A DNA stretch of 64,000 bases from Psychrobacter phenylpyruvicus DSM 7000 = NBRC 102152 (GCF_000685805.1 NZ_JMKP01000013.1:1-64000); one strand, 5' to 3'. Shown: positions 8,196-17,985, counted from the first letter of the stretch. Program-made: numbers and translations. The notes: a model not told the origin generated them from the letters alone.

Positions 8196-9194
8196 ATGAC
8201 GGCACCCAATTCACAGCGATCTTCATTACCAGAGTCGTCACCTTCTGTACCACCCAATACAAATTTAACCGCTAAAGACAGCCCAAAAGACTTAGTAGCC
8301 ACTTATGTCAAAGGCATGGCCATGGGCGCCGCTGACATCGTTCCAGGTGTTTCTGGCGGTACAATTGCGCTTATTGCAGGTATTTATGAGCGCCTGATTA
8401 ATGCCATCGGTAGTATTGGTCCGGACTTGTGGCAGGTGTATCGCCGTCAAGGCGGTATGAGAGGTTTAATGGCTATCTGGCGCCATGTAGATGCCACGTT
8501 TTTATTGGTTCTAGTCTTAGGTATTGCCACCAGCTTTGCTACTTTAGCGGGGTTTATTAAACACTTACTGGACAACCAACCGTTATTAATTTGGTCTTTC
8601 TTCTTTGGTTTGGTCGTCGCCACAGTAGGCATATTATTAGGCGAAATAAAGCGCTGGAATGTGGCACGGGCTGGATTATTTATTTTTGGTATTGTGGCAG
8701 CCGTAGGTATTAGTAGCATGCCTTTGATCACCACTGAACCCAGCTTGCCGTATATCTTTTTTGCTGGGGCTATCGCCATCTGTGCCATGATATTACCAGG
8801 TATCTCAGGGTCATTTATTTTACTGTTGCTCGGAGTATATGACCGAGTTTTAGAAGCTGTGCATAATTTTAACTTATCTATTATCTTCACGTTAATGGCG
8901 GGAATGGTCACAGGGTTATTACTATTTACACGCGCGCTTAAATGGCTACTATCCCATTACTATCAAGGCACATTGGCCTTATTAACCGGCTTTATTGCTG
9001 GCTCCTTGGTGAAGGTATGGCCGTGGAAAGTTGATGCTTTGGGCACCTTAAATAGTGAAGCTATTCATAACGTAGCTCCTTGGAACTACCCCACTGGCGC
9101 GCAGTGGCTAGTCACACTAGGGTTAATGATTTTGGGCGCTATTTTGGTCACTGCTTTATCTTGGTGGGGAATCAAAAGCAAAAATACTAAGTGA
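8196..9194 (+). CDS. DUF368 family polytopic membrane protein
   Basis: A 332-residue inner-membrane protein of the DUF368 family. The signature GMAMGAADIVPGVSGGTIALI near residue 45 and its partner AMILPGISGSFILLLLGVY near residue 200 are related half-repeats, suggesting an inverted-repeat transporter fold with eight to ten membrane helices. Some DUF368 proteins have been linked to undecaprenyl-phosphate (lipid carrier) recycling across the membrane. That role is knowledge of the family, not shown here. I chose the ATG at 8196 because AAGGA lies six bases upstream. The frame is open from a TTG at 8181 and an ATG at 8190 that would overlap the RBS. Confidence 0.85.
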   Translation: MTAPNSQRSSLPESSPSVPPNTNLTAKDSPKDLVATYVKGMAMGAADIVPGVSGGTIALIAGIYERLINAIGSIGPDLWQVYRRQGGMRGLMAIWRHVDATFLLVLVLGIATSFATLAGFIKHLLDNQPLLIWSFFFGLVVATVGILLGEIKRWNVARAGLFIFGIVAAVGISSMPLITTEPSLPYIFFAGAIAICAMILPGISGSFILLLLGVYDRVLEAVHNFNLSIIFTLMAGMVTGLLLFTRALKWLLSHYYQGTLALLTGFIAGSLVKVWPWKVDALGTLNSEAIHNVAPWNYPTGAQWLVTLGLMILGAILVTALSWWGIKSKNTK

Positions 9195-9225
9195 TTAATT
9201 TGATCGGCTAATATGATTATTTTGA

Positions 9226-9259
9226 AAAGACTATTCTTAATAGAATGGTCTTTTTTTTT
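9226..9259 (+). terminator. Rho-independent terminator
   Basis: Arms AAGACTATTC and GAATGGTCTT around TTAATA are followed by nine T residues. It closes the DUF368 gene. The stem is similar to the one at 7902-7929. Confidence 0.9.
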
Positions 9260-9451
9260 GGCCAAAAATCACGTCATAAAATTTAGGGTTATTTTTATCT
9301 AAATCTTTATTAAGTCATAACTTATAGCTGAGCTGAAACCCTTAATGTATTTTAAATCTCCTTTAAATAAATTATTATGAACTTTATAGCTTTATATTAA
9401 CTGGTAACACACTATGTTAAGCTGATATTAATAAATTCGTTAAGGGAACTT

Positions 9452-9967
9452 ATGGCAGCTTATATTACAGTTGGTGCAAAAACAACGCACGGCGGTACAG
9501 TAATCAGTGGCTCACCGCATACGACTCACAATGGCATACCTGTATCTCGTAAAGGCGATAAAGTCTCTTGTAAGAAGTGCAAAAAGATAGTCACCATTGC
9601 TACTGGCGACCCCTCATTCATTGTTGATGGCTCCCCTATTGCTCGTGCTGGAGATGTAACCACTTGTGGTTCTAAGCTGATTGCGATTCAGCAGGCTTTT
9701 GCTCAGTCTGATTTTGAGGTTGGCAGTATTGCTCAAGCTGCGCCTTTGGTTTTTCCTAAGTCGTTGGCGAGTGATTCTATAAAAGACAAATTCGACGAGC
9801 AATTTGAAGTGTTAGATGAAAATAATGAACCTATGTCAAATATTAAGTATCAAATAATTGATGATGAAACAGAAGAAGTTTTAGCAGCAGGATTTACTAA
9901 CGAAAATGGGTTGACTGAGCGAGCAAGTACGGAATCGAAAAGAAAAATTAGGATTGTTTTTATTTAA
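9452..9967 (+). CDS. PAAR-domain type VI secretion spike protein with C-terminal extension
   Basis: A 171-residue protein. Residues 1-85 form a PAAR domain: TTHGGTVISGSPHTTHNGIPVSRKGD, then a CKKCKK site and DPSFIVDGSPIARAGDVTTCG, with His and Cys residues that normally hold one zinc at the tip. PAAR proteins cap the VgrG spike of type VI secretion systems. From about residue 110 there is a short extension (FDEQFEVLDENNEPMSNIKY...TNENGLTERAST) that resembles the transthyretin-like domain seen on many PAAR and VgrG proteins and thought to hold cargo. RBS AAGGGAAC precedes the ATG. Two genes follow in tandem and probably form an operon with it. No vgrG, hcp or tss genes lie in the window, so this is an orphan cassette that would use a system encoded elsewhere. 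Base composition becomes more AT-rich within the extension. Confidence 0.9.
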   Translation: MAAYITVGAKTTHGGTVISGSPHTTHNGIPVSRKGDKVSCKKCKKIVTIATGDPSFIVDGSPIARAGDVTTCGSKLIAIQQAFAQSDFEVGSIAQAAPLVFPKSLASDSIKDKFDEQFEVLDENNEPMSNIKYQIIDDETEEVLAAGFTNENGLTERASTESKRKIRIVFI

Positions 9968-9987
9968 TAAGAAGATAAGAGTAAATT

Positions 9988-10773
9988 ATGCATTCTATTT
10001 TGAATTTTTTGGGCACTACTAACGACGAAGAGAACTCTAGAGAAAAGGTAAGCCCTATCAGATATATTACAAACCCTCCAGATAGTGGTTGGTTATGGGT
10101 TAAAATTGAAAATCCTAACGGTGTTCAAAGAGCTATCAATATTAAAAATAAAGGACAAAAACTTGTAATATGTGAGAATACTAAAGTTCAAATTAGAGAT
10201 ATTAAGGACGGACGTACATATTTTAAAATTTTAGATCATATTAGTAAAAATGTAGTCGCTTCTCTTTCAAATGAAAATGCAAAAAACCATTTTTCTAAGT
10301 CTGGACCTAAATTATCACCAAATGGTGCTGAATTGGAAATACGATATAATTCTGAACCTGAAAAGGTATGGTCAGAAGCTAGAAGTGAAAGCCTTTTGCA
10401 AGTTAAGGGTAAGCTAACATTCAACACAATAGCTATAGATATTACTGTTTCAACTTTGCCTAACAACTATACTATACTTCCAAATGGTAGTCATAATATA
10501 TTACTACCAGACTTTCCACATGATGCAAATATGACTCGCTTTTATCGTATGGAAAACCGCAATTTAAAATATGATCAGGTGTGGTTCTCAATTGCAATAT
10601 CAGATAGAAATAATATAAATGATCGCTACATTCATGTAGGTGCAGTGTCGCATGGTTGTATGACAATATATGATTTAAAGGGATGGAATCAATTATATAA
10701 ATATTTAATTAACAATCGTCAATCTGATAATAGGCAATATGTCGGAAAATTAAGAATAAGGAATCTTTATTAA
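9988..10773 (+). CDS. Putative type VI effector with L,D-transpeptidase-like SHGC motif
   Basis: A 261-residue protein encoded 20 bases after the PAAR gene. The C-terminal part has YIHVGAVSHGCMTI with His216, Ser221, His222, Gly223 and Cys224, followed by W-LYKYLI and YVGKLRI. This matches the catalytic pattern (His, then S-x-G-C) of the L,D-transpeptidase/DUF2778 fold, used by the Tlde1 group of type VI effectors to act on peptidoglycan peptides. The N-terminal 110 residues have no recognised domain and look beta-rich. No signal peptide is present, as expected for cargo delivered by the secretion apparatus. It ends TAATG with the next gene's start, so the two are translationally coupled. The function as a cell-wall-attacking toxin is inferred from motif plus context. 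The DNA is clearly more AT-rich than the flanking core genes. Confidence 0.65.
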   Translation: MHSILNFLGTTNDEENSREKVSPIRYITNPPDSGWLWVKIENPNGVQRAINIKNKGQKLVICENTKVQIRDIKDGRTYFKILDHISKNVVASLSNENAKNHFSKSGPKLSPNGAELEIRYNSEPEKVWSEARSESLLQVKGKLTFNTIAIDITVSTLPNNYTILPNGSHNILLPDFPHDANMTRFYRMENRNLKYDQVWFSIAISDRNNINDRYIHVGAVSHGCMTIYDLKGWNQLYKYLINNRQSDNRQYVGKLRIRNLY

Positions 10774-11459
10774 TGCTAAAGCTATTAATTATTGCATTTA
10801 CCATGATTATTACGATTTCTTGCACCTCAGATCATGATAATTATGTCAGGCATAGTAATGAAAAGTCTGAAATTAAAGTATTAAAAAAAATACTCAATTC
10901 TAATTCTACAAAATCAGCCATCAAGAAATATCAACCTCCCAAAAACTACGATAAATTTGAGTACATTTTGCAATCAGCAATAGAAACACAGCAAAAACTA
11001 AATTCAGTAGATAAAAAAAGTGAAGCCTACAGTGTGTTATTAGAATTTGAAAAAGAAGGTGATAAATATTTGGCTGATGGCAAATTGTTTAAAGCATGGG
11101 ATAAATATAGTATGGGGGCATTGGCTTATCCATCTCCAAAGATATTAGTAAAAGAAGGAGATGCCTTGATGCAACACTATCTAAAAAATGTCAAAATAAT
11201 ATGTAACTGTGAAACTCTAAATGATTTTGAAGAAGGTTTTCTTGTGGCTACAACTATCAAAGACTTTAGATATCAAATTTTAAGTAAATATCAATTAGCT
11301 CTGAGCTTGAATAAGTTAGGAGACCTTAATATAGAAGAGGTTCAAAAGTTAAACAATATACAACAACATAAATTAAGCGATAAAATAAATTGTTTAGAGC
11401 AAAAACTGAATTTTAATGATATAACTTCAGATTTTAATAGGCTTTCGATTTGTATATAA
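10773..11459 (+). CDS. Lipoprotein, putative periplasmic immunity protein
   Basis: A 228-residue lipoprotein. Residues 1-17 are a signal peptide with lipobox TISC, the acylated Cys being residue 17 and Thr at +2, which favours outer-membrane retention facing the periplasm. The mature part is rich in Lys, Asn and Glu and mostly helical. Around residues 80-130, GDKYLADGKLFKAWDKYSMGALAY resembles a tetratricopeptide pair. There is a small Cys cluster IICNCE. The ATG overlaps the previous stop by one base. A periplasmic immunity protein is what a peptidoglycan-targeting effector needs, so that is the proposed role. No family was recognised by sequence. Confidence 0.6.
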   Translation: MLKLLIIAFTMIITISCTSDHDNYVRHSNEKSEIKVLKKILNSNSTKSAIKKYQPPKNYDKFEYILQSAIETQQKLNSVDKKSEAYSVLLEFEKEGDKYLADGKLFKAWDKYSMGALAYPSPKILVKEGDALMQHYLKNVKIICNCETLNDFEEGFLVATTIKDFRYQILSKYQLALSLNKLGDLNIEEVQKLNNIQQHKLSDKINCLEQKLNFNDITSDFNRLSICI

Positions 11460-11907
11460 ACATCAGGTTCTAACACGACCATTCTTATTCATATTGATAC
11501 TAAACATCATTATAGAAAGTATAAATCTAGTAAAACTCGCACCTTAGTCGAGCTACTATATGATTACTCCCTGCTTGCTACGATCTAAACGAATAATAAC
11601 TGCTTTTATCTTTCATAATAGATGCTCTTATCTTTAATCTATTTATTATTACCCTAATGGCGGTACTGTGTAATAAATACTGGCCTGATGCTACTAAATG
11701 CAATTTTAGTAACAGCCTTCAGCGTTAGTGATGAGAAATAAAAAGCAAAAAGTAAAGTTATACAGTTATTGTCAAAAAAATATAATAAGCCATACTATGG
11801 TCATGCACCCTAAAGACCCTTTATAATTATAAACTGTCTACTTATCCAATCTAAGTATTTTATCCGTGTATATCAATGACCTCATACTCAGGATTGTTAT
11901 TTAACCC
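11460..11907. other. Intergenic region downstream of the effector cassette
   Basis: About 450 bases of AT-rich DNA without an open frame of note. No insertion-sequence end, tRNA scar or clear terminator was found, so the cassette's right border is not marked by a recognisable junction. Confidence 0.5.
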
Positions 11908-12696
11908 ATGACCGCTATCACTTACGCCAAGCAGCAACTCATTACCAGATTGTGTGTGCGCTGCGGATTATTATTGATGCAATATGGGGCTGAGTCTGCC
12001 GTTGTGGTGGATTTATCTAAGCGCTTAGGCTTAGCCTTAGGTATGGACAGCGTCGAATGCGCCCTAGGCTTTAATGCTCTAACCCTCACTACTATCTATA
12101 ATGAGCGCTGTATTACTACCACTCGTGATACGGCGAACCAAAGTATTAATGTGAATTTATTGGTACAAATTCAGCAGATTGTGAACAAAACTGAGACCTC
12201 AATCTGTAACGATGAACTGGTTGATATCACCACTCAAGCCTTTAATGAGCTAGATAAAACCGTTTATCCTAGCTGGCTAGTTGCGCTATTTGTGGGAGGC
12301 TCTTGCGCCGCTTTTGCCTTCTTAAATGGCGGCAGTTGGTCGATTACTGCGGTCACTTTTGTGGCAGGTATGGTAGCCATGCTCACCCGTATTTTTTTAT
12401 CCAAGCAATATTTCAATCCCTTTATTACGGTAATTATTACCGCTTTTATTGCCTCAGTAATTGGGGCAACTACCTACTACTTCGATATCGGCAATAATGC
12501 GGATATTGCGGTGGCCTCAAGTGTTTTATTATTGGTGCCCAGCTTCCCTCTTATCAACTCTTTATCAGATATCTTAAAAGGTTATATCAATATTGGTATT
12601 GGCCGTGCGGTTTTTACCTATATGCTGACGCTGTCTGCTGGTGTGGGCATTGTAATGGCGCTACTGCTACTTAGTATTAAGCACTGGGGGTTTTAA
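11908..12696 (+). CDS. yjjP: Threonine/serine exporter family, N-terminal half (YjjP-like)
   Basis: A 262-residue protein of the ThrE/DUF1212 family. It begins with a cytosolic domain (ITRLCVRCGLLLMQYGAESAVV, the family start) of about 125 residues followed by four to five membrane helices. In Corynebacterium a single ThrE carries both halves, while in enterobacteria it is split as YjjP and YjjB, which together have been linked to succinate export. The companion gene starts two bases after this stop, so the two are an operon. Substrate here is unknown (threonine, serine or a dicarboxylate). The RBS AGGA is far from the ATG and weak. Confidence 0.85.
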   Translation: MTAITYAKQQLITRLCVRCGLLLMQYGAESAVVVDLSKRLGLALGMDSVECALGFNALTLTTIYNERCITTTRDTANQSINVNLLVQIQQIVNKTETSICNDELVDITTQAFNELDKTVYPSWLVALFVGGSCAAFAFLNGGSWSITAVTFVAGMVAMLTRIFLSKQYFNPFITVIITAFIASVIGATTYYFDIGNNADIAVASSVLLLVPSFPLINSLSDILKGYINIGIGRAVFTYMLTLSAGVGIVMALLLLSIKHWGF

Positions 12697-12697
12697 G

Positions 12698-13150
12698 ATG
12701 GGATTTATCGAAAGCATTGCGCTGTCTTGCATCATCACCCTCGGCTGGACTTTGATGTTCACCGTGCCCAAGCGCTATATACTGCCTTGTTTGCTAATGA
12801 CGGCCTGCGGGTTCGGGTTAAAGACTGCTCTGGTAAACCATGAGATTCATATTGCCATTGCCAGCTTCTGCGGGGCGATGCTCGCCAGCTTTTTGGGAGT
12901 TTATTTCTCCAAAAAATATACTTTACCGCCCAAAGCCCTTATCTCCCCTAGTGTCATTTGCATGATGCCAGGTATTGCCGCTTATAAGGCCATGGTGAGT
13001 ATGGTTCAAATTGGCTACTTTGGGTTTTCTGATGCTTTATTTAGCCAGATGCTTACCTATCTCTTTGAAGCTTTATTTATCACCTCGGGCTTGGTACTAG
13101 GCATCTCTATTCCTGGGCTACTATTTTATCGACGTCGCCCTATTGTTTAG
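12698..13150 (+). CDS. yjjB: Threonine/serine exporter family, C-terminal half (YjjB-like)
   Basis: A 150-residue four-to-five-helix inner-membrane protein matching YjjB/DUF3815. The motif SPSVICMMPGIAAYKAM in the middle is the family hallmark, and a small basic tail YRRRPIV ends it. It begins two bases after yjjP and should form one transporter with it. The stop codon lies inside the first unit of a short repeat array (13139-13207), which means the last three or so residues may be recent additions. Confidence 0.85.
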   Translation: MGFIESIALSCIITLGWTLMFTVPKRYILPCLLMTACGFGLKTALVNHEIHIAIASFCGAMLASFLGVYFSKKYTLPPKALISPSVICMMPGIAAYKAMVSMVQIGYFGFSDALFSQMLTYLFEALFITSGLVLGISIPGLLFYRRRPIV

Positions 13151-13207
13151 AGTGACCTATTTGTTTAGATTGACCTATTGTCTAAACCATCCTATTGTTT
13201 AAATAAG
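13139..13207 (+). repeat. Four imperfect 17-18-base tandem repeats over the yjjB stop
   Basis: Units begin CCTATTGTTTAGAGTGA (13139), CCTATTTGTTTAGATTGA (13156), CCTATTGTCTAAACCAT (13174) and CCTATTGTTTAAATAAG (13191). The first carries the last codons and TAG stop of yjjB. Such arrays arise by slippage. No role is known. Confidence 0.8.
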
Positions 13208-13376
13208 AATTGCCCTGATTAAGTTAATATAGCGCTGACAGGGTAGGCGCGAATGGTATTGATTTGGTTAAAGATAATCCATTGGACTAAACACTAGAGC
13301 CAATTACTATTACAATTACCCCTATCTTCTAATAAATAATATCCCATTAATAATCACAAATAATAAAGGACTTGCT

Positions 13377-14732
13377 ATGAGTAGACATTATGATTATATC
13401 GCCATTGGTGGCGGTAGTGGCGGCATTGCTTCTATCAACCGAGCTGCTATGTATGGCAAAAAATGCGCCATTATTGAAGCCAACCACTTAGGCGGTACTT
13501 GCGTAAATTTAGGCTGTGTACCCAAAAAAGTTATGTGGTATGGGGCTCAAGTCGCTGAAGCTATGCATAAATATGCACCAGACTATGGCTTCGATATTGA
13601 AGTTAAAGGCTTTGACTTTAAGAAGCTTGTCGAAACCCGTCAAAAATATATTGGCAATATCCACCGCTCATATGACAATAACTTGGCCAAAAACAACGTC
13701 GAAGTGATTCAAGGATATGCCAAATTTGTGGATGCAAAAACCGTTGAAGTAAACGGCGAGCACATTACTGCTGATCATATCTTAATTGCGACCGGTGGCC
13801 GCCCTGTTTTCCCAGACATTAAAGGGGCTGAGTATGGTATCGATTCTGACGGCTTCTTTGCACTAGAGCAGCTGCCTGAGCGAGTCGCTATCGTTGGCGC
13901 TGGTTATGTCGCTGTCGAAATCGCGGGAGTTTTACGCAGCTTAGGCTCAGAGGTTGATTTATATGTGCGTCAACACTCTCCTCTACGCTCTTTTGACCAC
14001 AGCATCGTTAACGTCTTACTTGAAGAGATGAACAATGAGGGTATTGAGCTACATACCCACAGCACTTTAAAAGAAGTTATCAAAAATGAAGATGGCAGCC
14101 TAACTATTAATTTAGAAGATGGCCGCAGCAACACTGTAGACTGCTTAATTTGGGCTGTCGGTCGCAGACCTAATACCGATAATATTAATTTAGAAGTGAC
14201 CGGTGTAGAGACCAACTCTATCGGTAAAATTAAAGTCGATAAATACCAGAATACCAATGTTGAAGGCATTTATTCTGTTGGCGATATCATAGAAAACAGT
14301 ATCGACCTAACCCCTGTAGCCATTGCTGCCGGTCGTCGATTGTCAGAACGCCTATTCAACAATAAGCCTGATGAGCATTTAGATTATAACTTGGTACCCA
14401 CAGTAATCTTCACTCACCCACCGATCGGCACCATTGGTATGTCTGAAATGCAGGCGATCGAACAGTATGGTGAAGATGCTATCAAATGCTACACCTCAAA
14501 CTTTACCCCGATGTACAGTGCCGTTACCCAGCACCGTCAAAAATGCAGCATGAAACTGGTCTGCCTAGGTGAAGAAGAGAAAATCATTGGCCTACACGGT
14601 ATTGGCTTTGGTGTAGATGAAATGATTCAAGGCTTTGCGGTAGCTATTAAGATGGGTGCAACCAAGGCCGACTTCGATAATACCGTTGCCATTCACCCTA
14701 CTGGTGCTGAAGAGTTTGTTACCATGCGCTAA
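13377..14732 (+). CDS. gor: Glutathione-disulfide reductase
   Basis: A 451-residue class I pyridine nucleotide-disulfide oxidoreductase. It reduces oxidised glutathione with NADPH in the cytosol. The FAD motif is [14 protein letters not shown]. The redox pair Cys42 and Cys47 lies in [13 protein letters not shown], the second Rossmann fold has [12 protein letters not shown] followed by YVRQHSPLR, where the Arg residues suit NADPH, and the C-terminal active-site His440 is in HPTGAEEF. Length and these residues fit Gor rather than lipoamide dehydrogenase or mercuric reductase. AAAGGA lies six bases before the ATG. Monocistronic, ended by the strong bidirectional terminator shared with smpB. Confidence 0.95.
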   Translation: MSRHYDYIAIGGGSGGIASINRAAMYGKKCAIIEANHLGGTCVNLGCVPKKVMWYGAQVAEAMHKYAPDYGFDIEVKGFDFKKLVETRQKYIGNIHRSYDNNLAKNNVEVIQGYAKFVDAKTVEVNGEHITADHILIATGGRPVFPDIKGAEYGIDSDGFFALEQLPERVAIVGAGYVAVEIAGVLRSLGSEVDLYVRQHSPLRSFDHSIVNVLLEEMNNEGIELHTHSTLKEVIKNEDGSLTINLEDGRSNTVDCLIWAVGRRPNTDNINLEVTGVETNSIGKIKVDKYQNTNVEGIYSVGDIIENSIDLTPVAIAAGRRLSERLFNNKPDEHLDYNLVPTVIFTHPPIGTIGMSEMQAIEQYGEDAIKCYTSNFTPMYSAVTQHRQKCSMKLVCLGEEEKIIGLHGIGFGVDEMIQGFAVAIKMGATKADFDNTVAIHPTGAEEFVTMR

Positions 14733-14777
14733 TCTACTGCCAGCTTTGGCATTGATTAATCCTTGATGCCGGTCTAT

Positions 14778-14813
14778 AAAAAAGGCCACTCTATAAAAAT
14801 AGAGTGGCCTTTT
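14778..14813. terminator. Bidirectional terminator between gor and smpB
   Basis: Arms AAAAGGCCACTCTAT and ATAGAGTGGCCTTTT around a short A-rich loop. A-run before and T-run after serve both converging genes. Confidence 0.9.
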
Positions 14814-14843
14814 AGATGCTATAAACCAATAAAACAACACGCT

Positions 14844-15320
14844 TTAATCCAAATGCTGTTTAAAGCCGCGCTGTTGATCGCGTTCCCAATCTCTGTCTTT
14901 GAGTGTCTTACGCTTATCGTGTAGCTTTTTACCTTTGGCTAGGCCAATTTTGCACTTCACCAAGGAGTTTTTCCAATAAACCTCTAATGGCACGCAAGCA
15001 TAGCCTTTTTGGTTTACTGCTCCAAATAAAGTGTCGATTTCTTTACGATGTAGCAGTAGCTTACGGGTACGAATACTGTCTGGCACCACATGGGTTGAGC
15101 TTGAAATTAGGGGCTGAATATGAGCCCCAAACAAGAAGGCTTCATTATTGCGAAATACCACATACGCTTCGGTAATGGTCATCTTGCCAGCACGAATAGC
15201 CTTTACCTCCCAGCCTTGTAGTTCTAGACCGGCCTCATACGTCTCTTCAATAAAATACTCATGCCGCGCTTTTTTATTGGCTGCAATCTGATTTGAAGGT
15301 TTTTTTGTCTTCTTTGCCAT
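14844..15320 (-). CDS. smpB: SsrA-binding protein SmpB
   Basis: A 158-residue tmRNA-binding protein that with tmRNA rescues stalled ribosomes and tags their products for proteolysis. Family motifs are seen: [20 protein letters not shown] near the start, [19 protein letters not shown] and the basic C-terminal tail [16 protein letters not shown] that enters the mRNA channel. RBS AAGAG-like bases precede the ATG. The ssrA gene itself is not in the window. Ends in the terminator at 14778-14813. Confidence 0.97.
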   Translation of the reverse strand: MAKKTKKPSNQIAANKKARHEYFIEETYEAGLELQGWEVKAIRAGKMTITEAYVVFRNNEAFLFGAHIQPLISSSTHVVPDSIRTRKLLLHRKEIDTLFGAVNQKGYACVPLEVYWKNSLVKCKIGLAKGKKLHDKRKTLKDRDWERDQQRGFKQHLD

Positions 15321-16188
<868 letters not shown>

Positions 16189-16223
16189 ATTCGCAGCGTT
16201 TGGTTTTTCGTTATCTTATTTAG

Positions 16224-16484
<261 letters not shown>

Positions 16485-16515
16485 TATTTTATATTCAATA
16501 CAAGTGCTTAATGGC

Positions 16516-16552
16516 AAAAGAGCTTTAATCTTCTGATTAAAGCTCTTTTTTT
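16516..16552 (+). terminator. Rho-independent terminator of coaD-yfhL
   Basis: Arms AAAAGAGCTTTAATC and GATTAAAGCTCTTTT with a four-base loop, then a T run to 16552. Confidence 0.95.
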
Positions 16553-16678
16553 ATGGGAGAATGTTTTAAATAATAAACTACCCAGAGAGTCTTGCAGAAT
16601 ATTTAATTGTGCTAGCATAAACTGCTACTTTAGTTACCGTCTTAAATGCACGACAAAAATACTGAATAGGTGCAACTG

Positions 16679-17296
16679 TTACTTAATAGCGGTTATATCC
16701 TCAGCAAGCTTTATCATCGCTTGTTGCATATTCTCATTTTGAATTGCCATTATTTTAGGCAAAATAGACTCATAATATGTTTTAGTAAAGACGGTCTGCT
16801 TTTCCACAATATCACGACCTATGGGCGTACTATAAAAATCAATTTGAGCATCGATTTCTTCCTGAGTGTAAATACTCTGCAAGGTTTGACGAATGCCTTG
16901 TTTATAGATTTCTTGCATTTCTTCTTTGCGATTTTCAAAAATATACTCTGCATAATCATCTAGCATATCGTTAAACTTAGCTAGCTTAGTTTTTTGTTCT
17001 TCGGTCAAGTCAGCTGTATCATTAATATCAACACCCATAGAAGAATACATAGCACTTATAACAGCTTGTCTTTTGCCTTCAGAGTCACCAATAACCTCCT
17101 CTATTAACTGGTCATAATCATATATTTCCATGAGCTGTTTTATTGATCTATCACTTGGTATTTGGCTATTACGAACCTCTGTTACGGATTTATATTGATT
17201 ATCTTTGCTGTTTATAACCAATTCTGCATTCGCCGCAGTGACATAGAACAACCCAGTTCCACCTAACAAAACAACTAATAAACCTTTCTTAAACAT
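16679..17296 (-). CDS. DUF2059 family secreted protein
   Basis: A 205-residue exported protein, mostly helical. The start at 17296 gives a proper signal peptide MFKKGLLVVLLGGTGLFYVTAANA and has AGAGG upstream. An open frame to 17392 exists but would bury the signal. The mature part contains the DUF2059 pattern: Y..GI..T...YTQEEIDAQIDFYSTPIGRDIVEK followed by a helix rich in Gln, Asn and Met. Members are periplasmic proteins with no assigned function. The gene is alone, with ordinary composition. Confidence 0.8.
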   Translation of the reverse strand: MFKKGLLVVLLGGTGLFYVTAANAELVINSKDNQYKSVTEVRNSQIPSDRSIKQLMEIYDYDQLIEEVIGDSEGKRQAVISAMYSSMGVDINDTADLTEEQKTKLAKFNDMLDDYAEYIFENRKEEMQEIYKQGIRQTLQSIYTQEEIDAQIDFYSTPIGRDIVEKQTVFTKTYYESILPKIMAIQNENMQQAMIKLAEDITAIK

Positions 17297-17601
17297 CACT
17301 GCCTCTTTATTAAAACACTCTGAAAACCAACTATACCCGATTAACATTGTGCCTGCTACGCTTAAGATGCATCTTGAACTGGGTGTCGCCATACCAACCT
17401 ATAGCTATTCGTACTCCATTAGCTAGGCAGGTTAAAGTGAAAGCACGATTATCTCTCTATCTATTAATATTTATAGATAACGCCAACTTAAATCTAACTC
17501 GCGGTGAATGGAGCGATATTTTATATAGCTCACCCCTTGTACGACCTCTATTTTAGCCACATTGACCCTTTGCTTTGATTCAATGTTATTTTAGCTTGGT
17601 T
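17297..17601. other. Intergenic region between two minus-strand genes
   Basis: 305 bases with no recognised gene. It contains two short open frames in the plus direction that lack RBS and family resemblance. No terminator with a clear U-tract was seen for the upstream membrane-protein gene. Confidence 0.45.
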
Positions 17602-17985
17602 TTATTCCGATTTAATAAGGCACATCACATAAGGCAAGGCAGCTATCATTATTAACAAGCAATACATACCTAATCCTAAGCCATAGTCATTGACATAATA
17701 GTAAGTTTTCGGAAAGTTATCGAAGAACTCATACATCAAAAGGACTATGCCCAATAAAGGAAACAGTAACGCGATTTGAAAATGGGTTAACGCCACTTTT
17801 CTAGATTTGTACTCCCCTTTTAAATTTAAAACTGTACTCGAGATAAGATGGAGCACAAAAAATGGGATGATAACCAGCCAAAAGAAGTTGAGGCTCATAC
17901 TAGGTGATTGCCAGTTAGCATAGACCGGGGGCGCTATCAAAAGCATTAAGCTGAGGTGGAGAAAAGTTAGGCCTTTGGAAAACAT
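17602..17985 (-). CDS. Small membrane protein of unknown function
   Basis: A 127-residue protein with four probable membrane helices: an N-terminal segment (LHLSLMLLIAPPVYA), one at LNFFWLVIIPFFVLHLI, one at FQIALLFPLLGIVLLMY and a last one near MYCLLIMIAALPYVM. Between the second and third is a basic loop KGEYKSRKV, so positive-inside topology puts that loop in the cytoplasm. I do not recognise a family. The first helix might act as a cleaved signal (VYA-NW). No operon partner. Confidence 0.6.
   Translation of the reverse strand: MFSKGLTFLHLSLMLLIAPPVYANWQSPSMSLNFFWLVIIPFFVLHLISSTVLNLKGEYKSRKVALTHFQIALLFPLLGIVLLMYEFFDNFPKTYYYVNDYGLGLGMYCLLIMIAALPYVMCLIKSE

Noticed and set aside
8447..8911. 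Long antisense frame inside the DUF368 gene
   Set aside because: It is the shadow of a real membrane-protein gene. Basic, low-quality sequence with no RBS.
17347..17556. 69-codon frame upstream of the DUF2059 gene
   Set aside because: No RBS or recognised motif.
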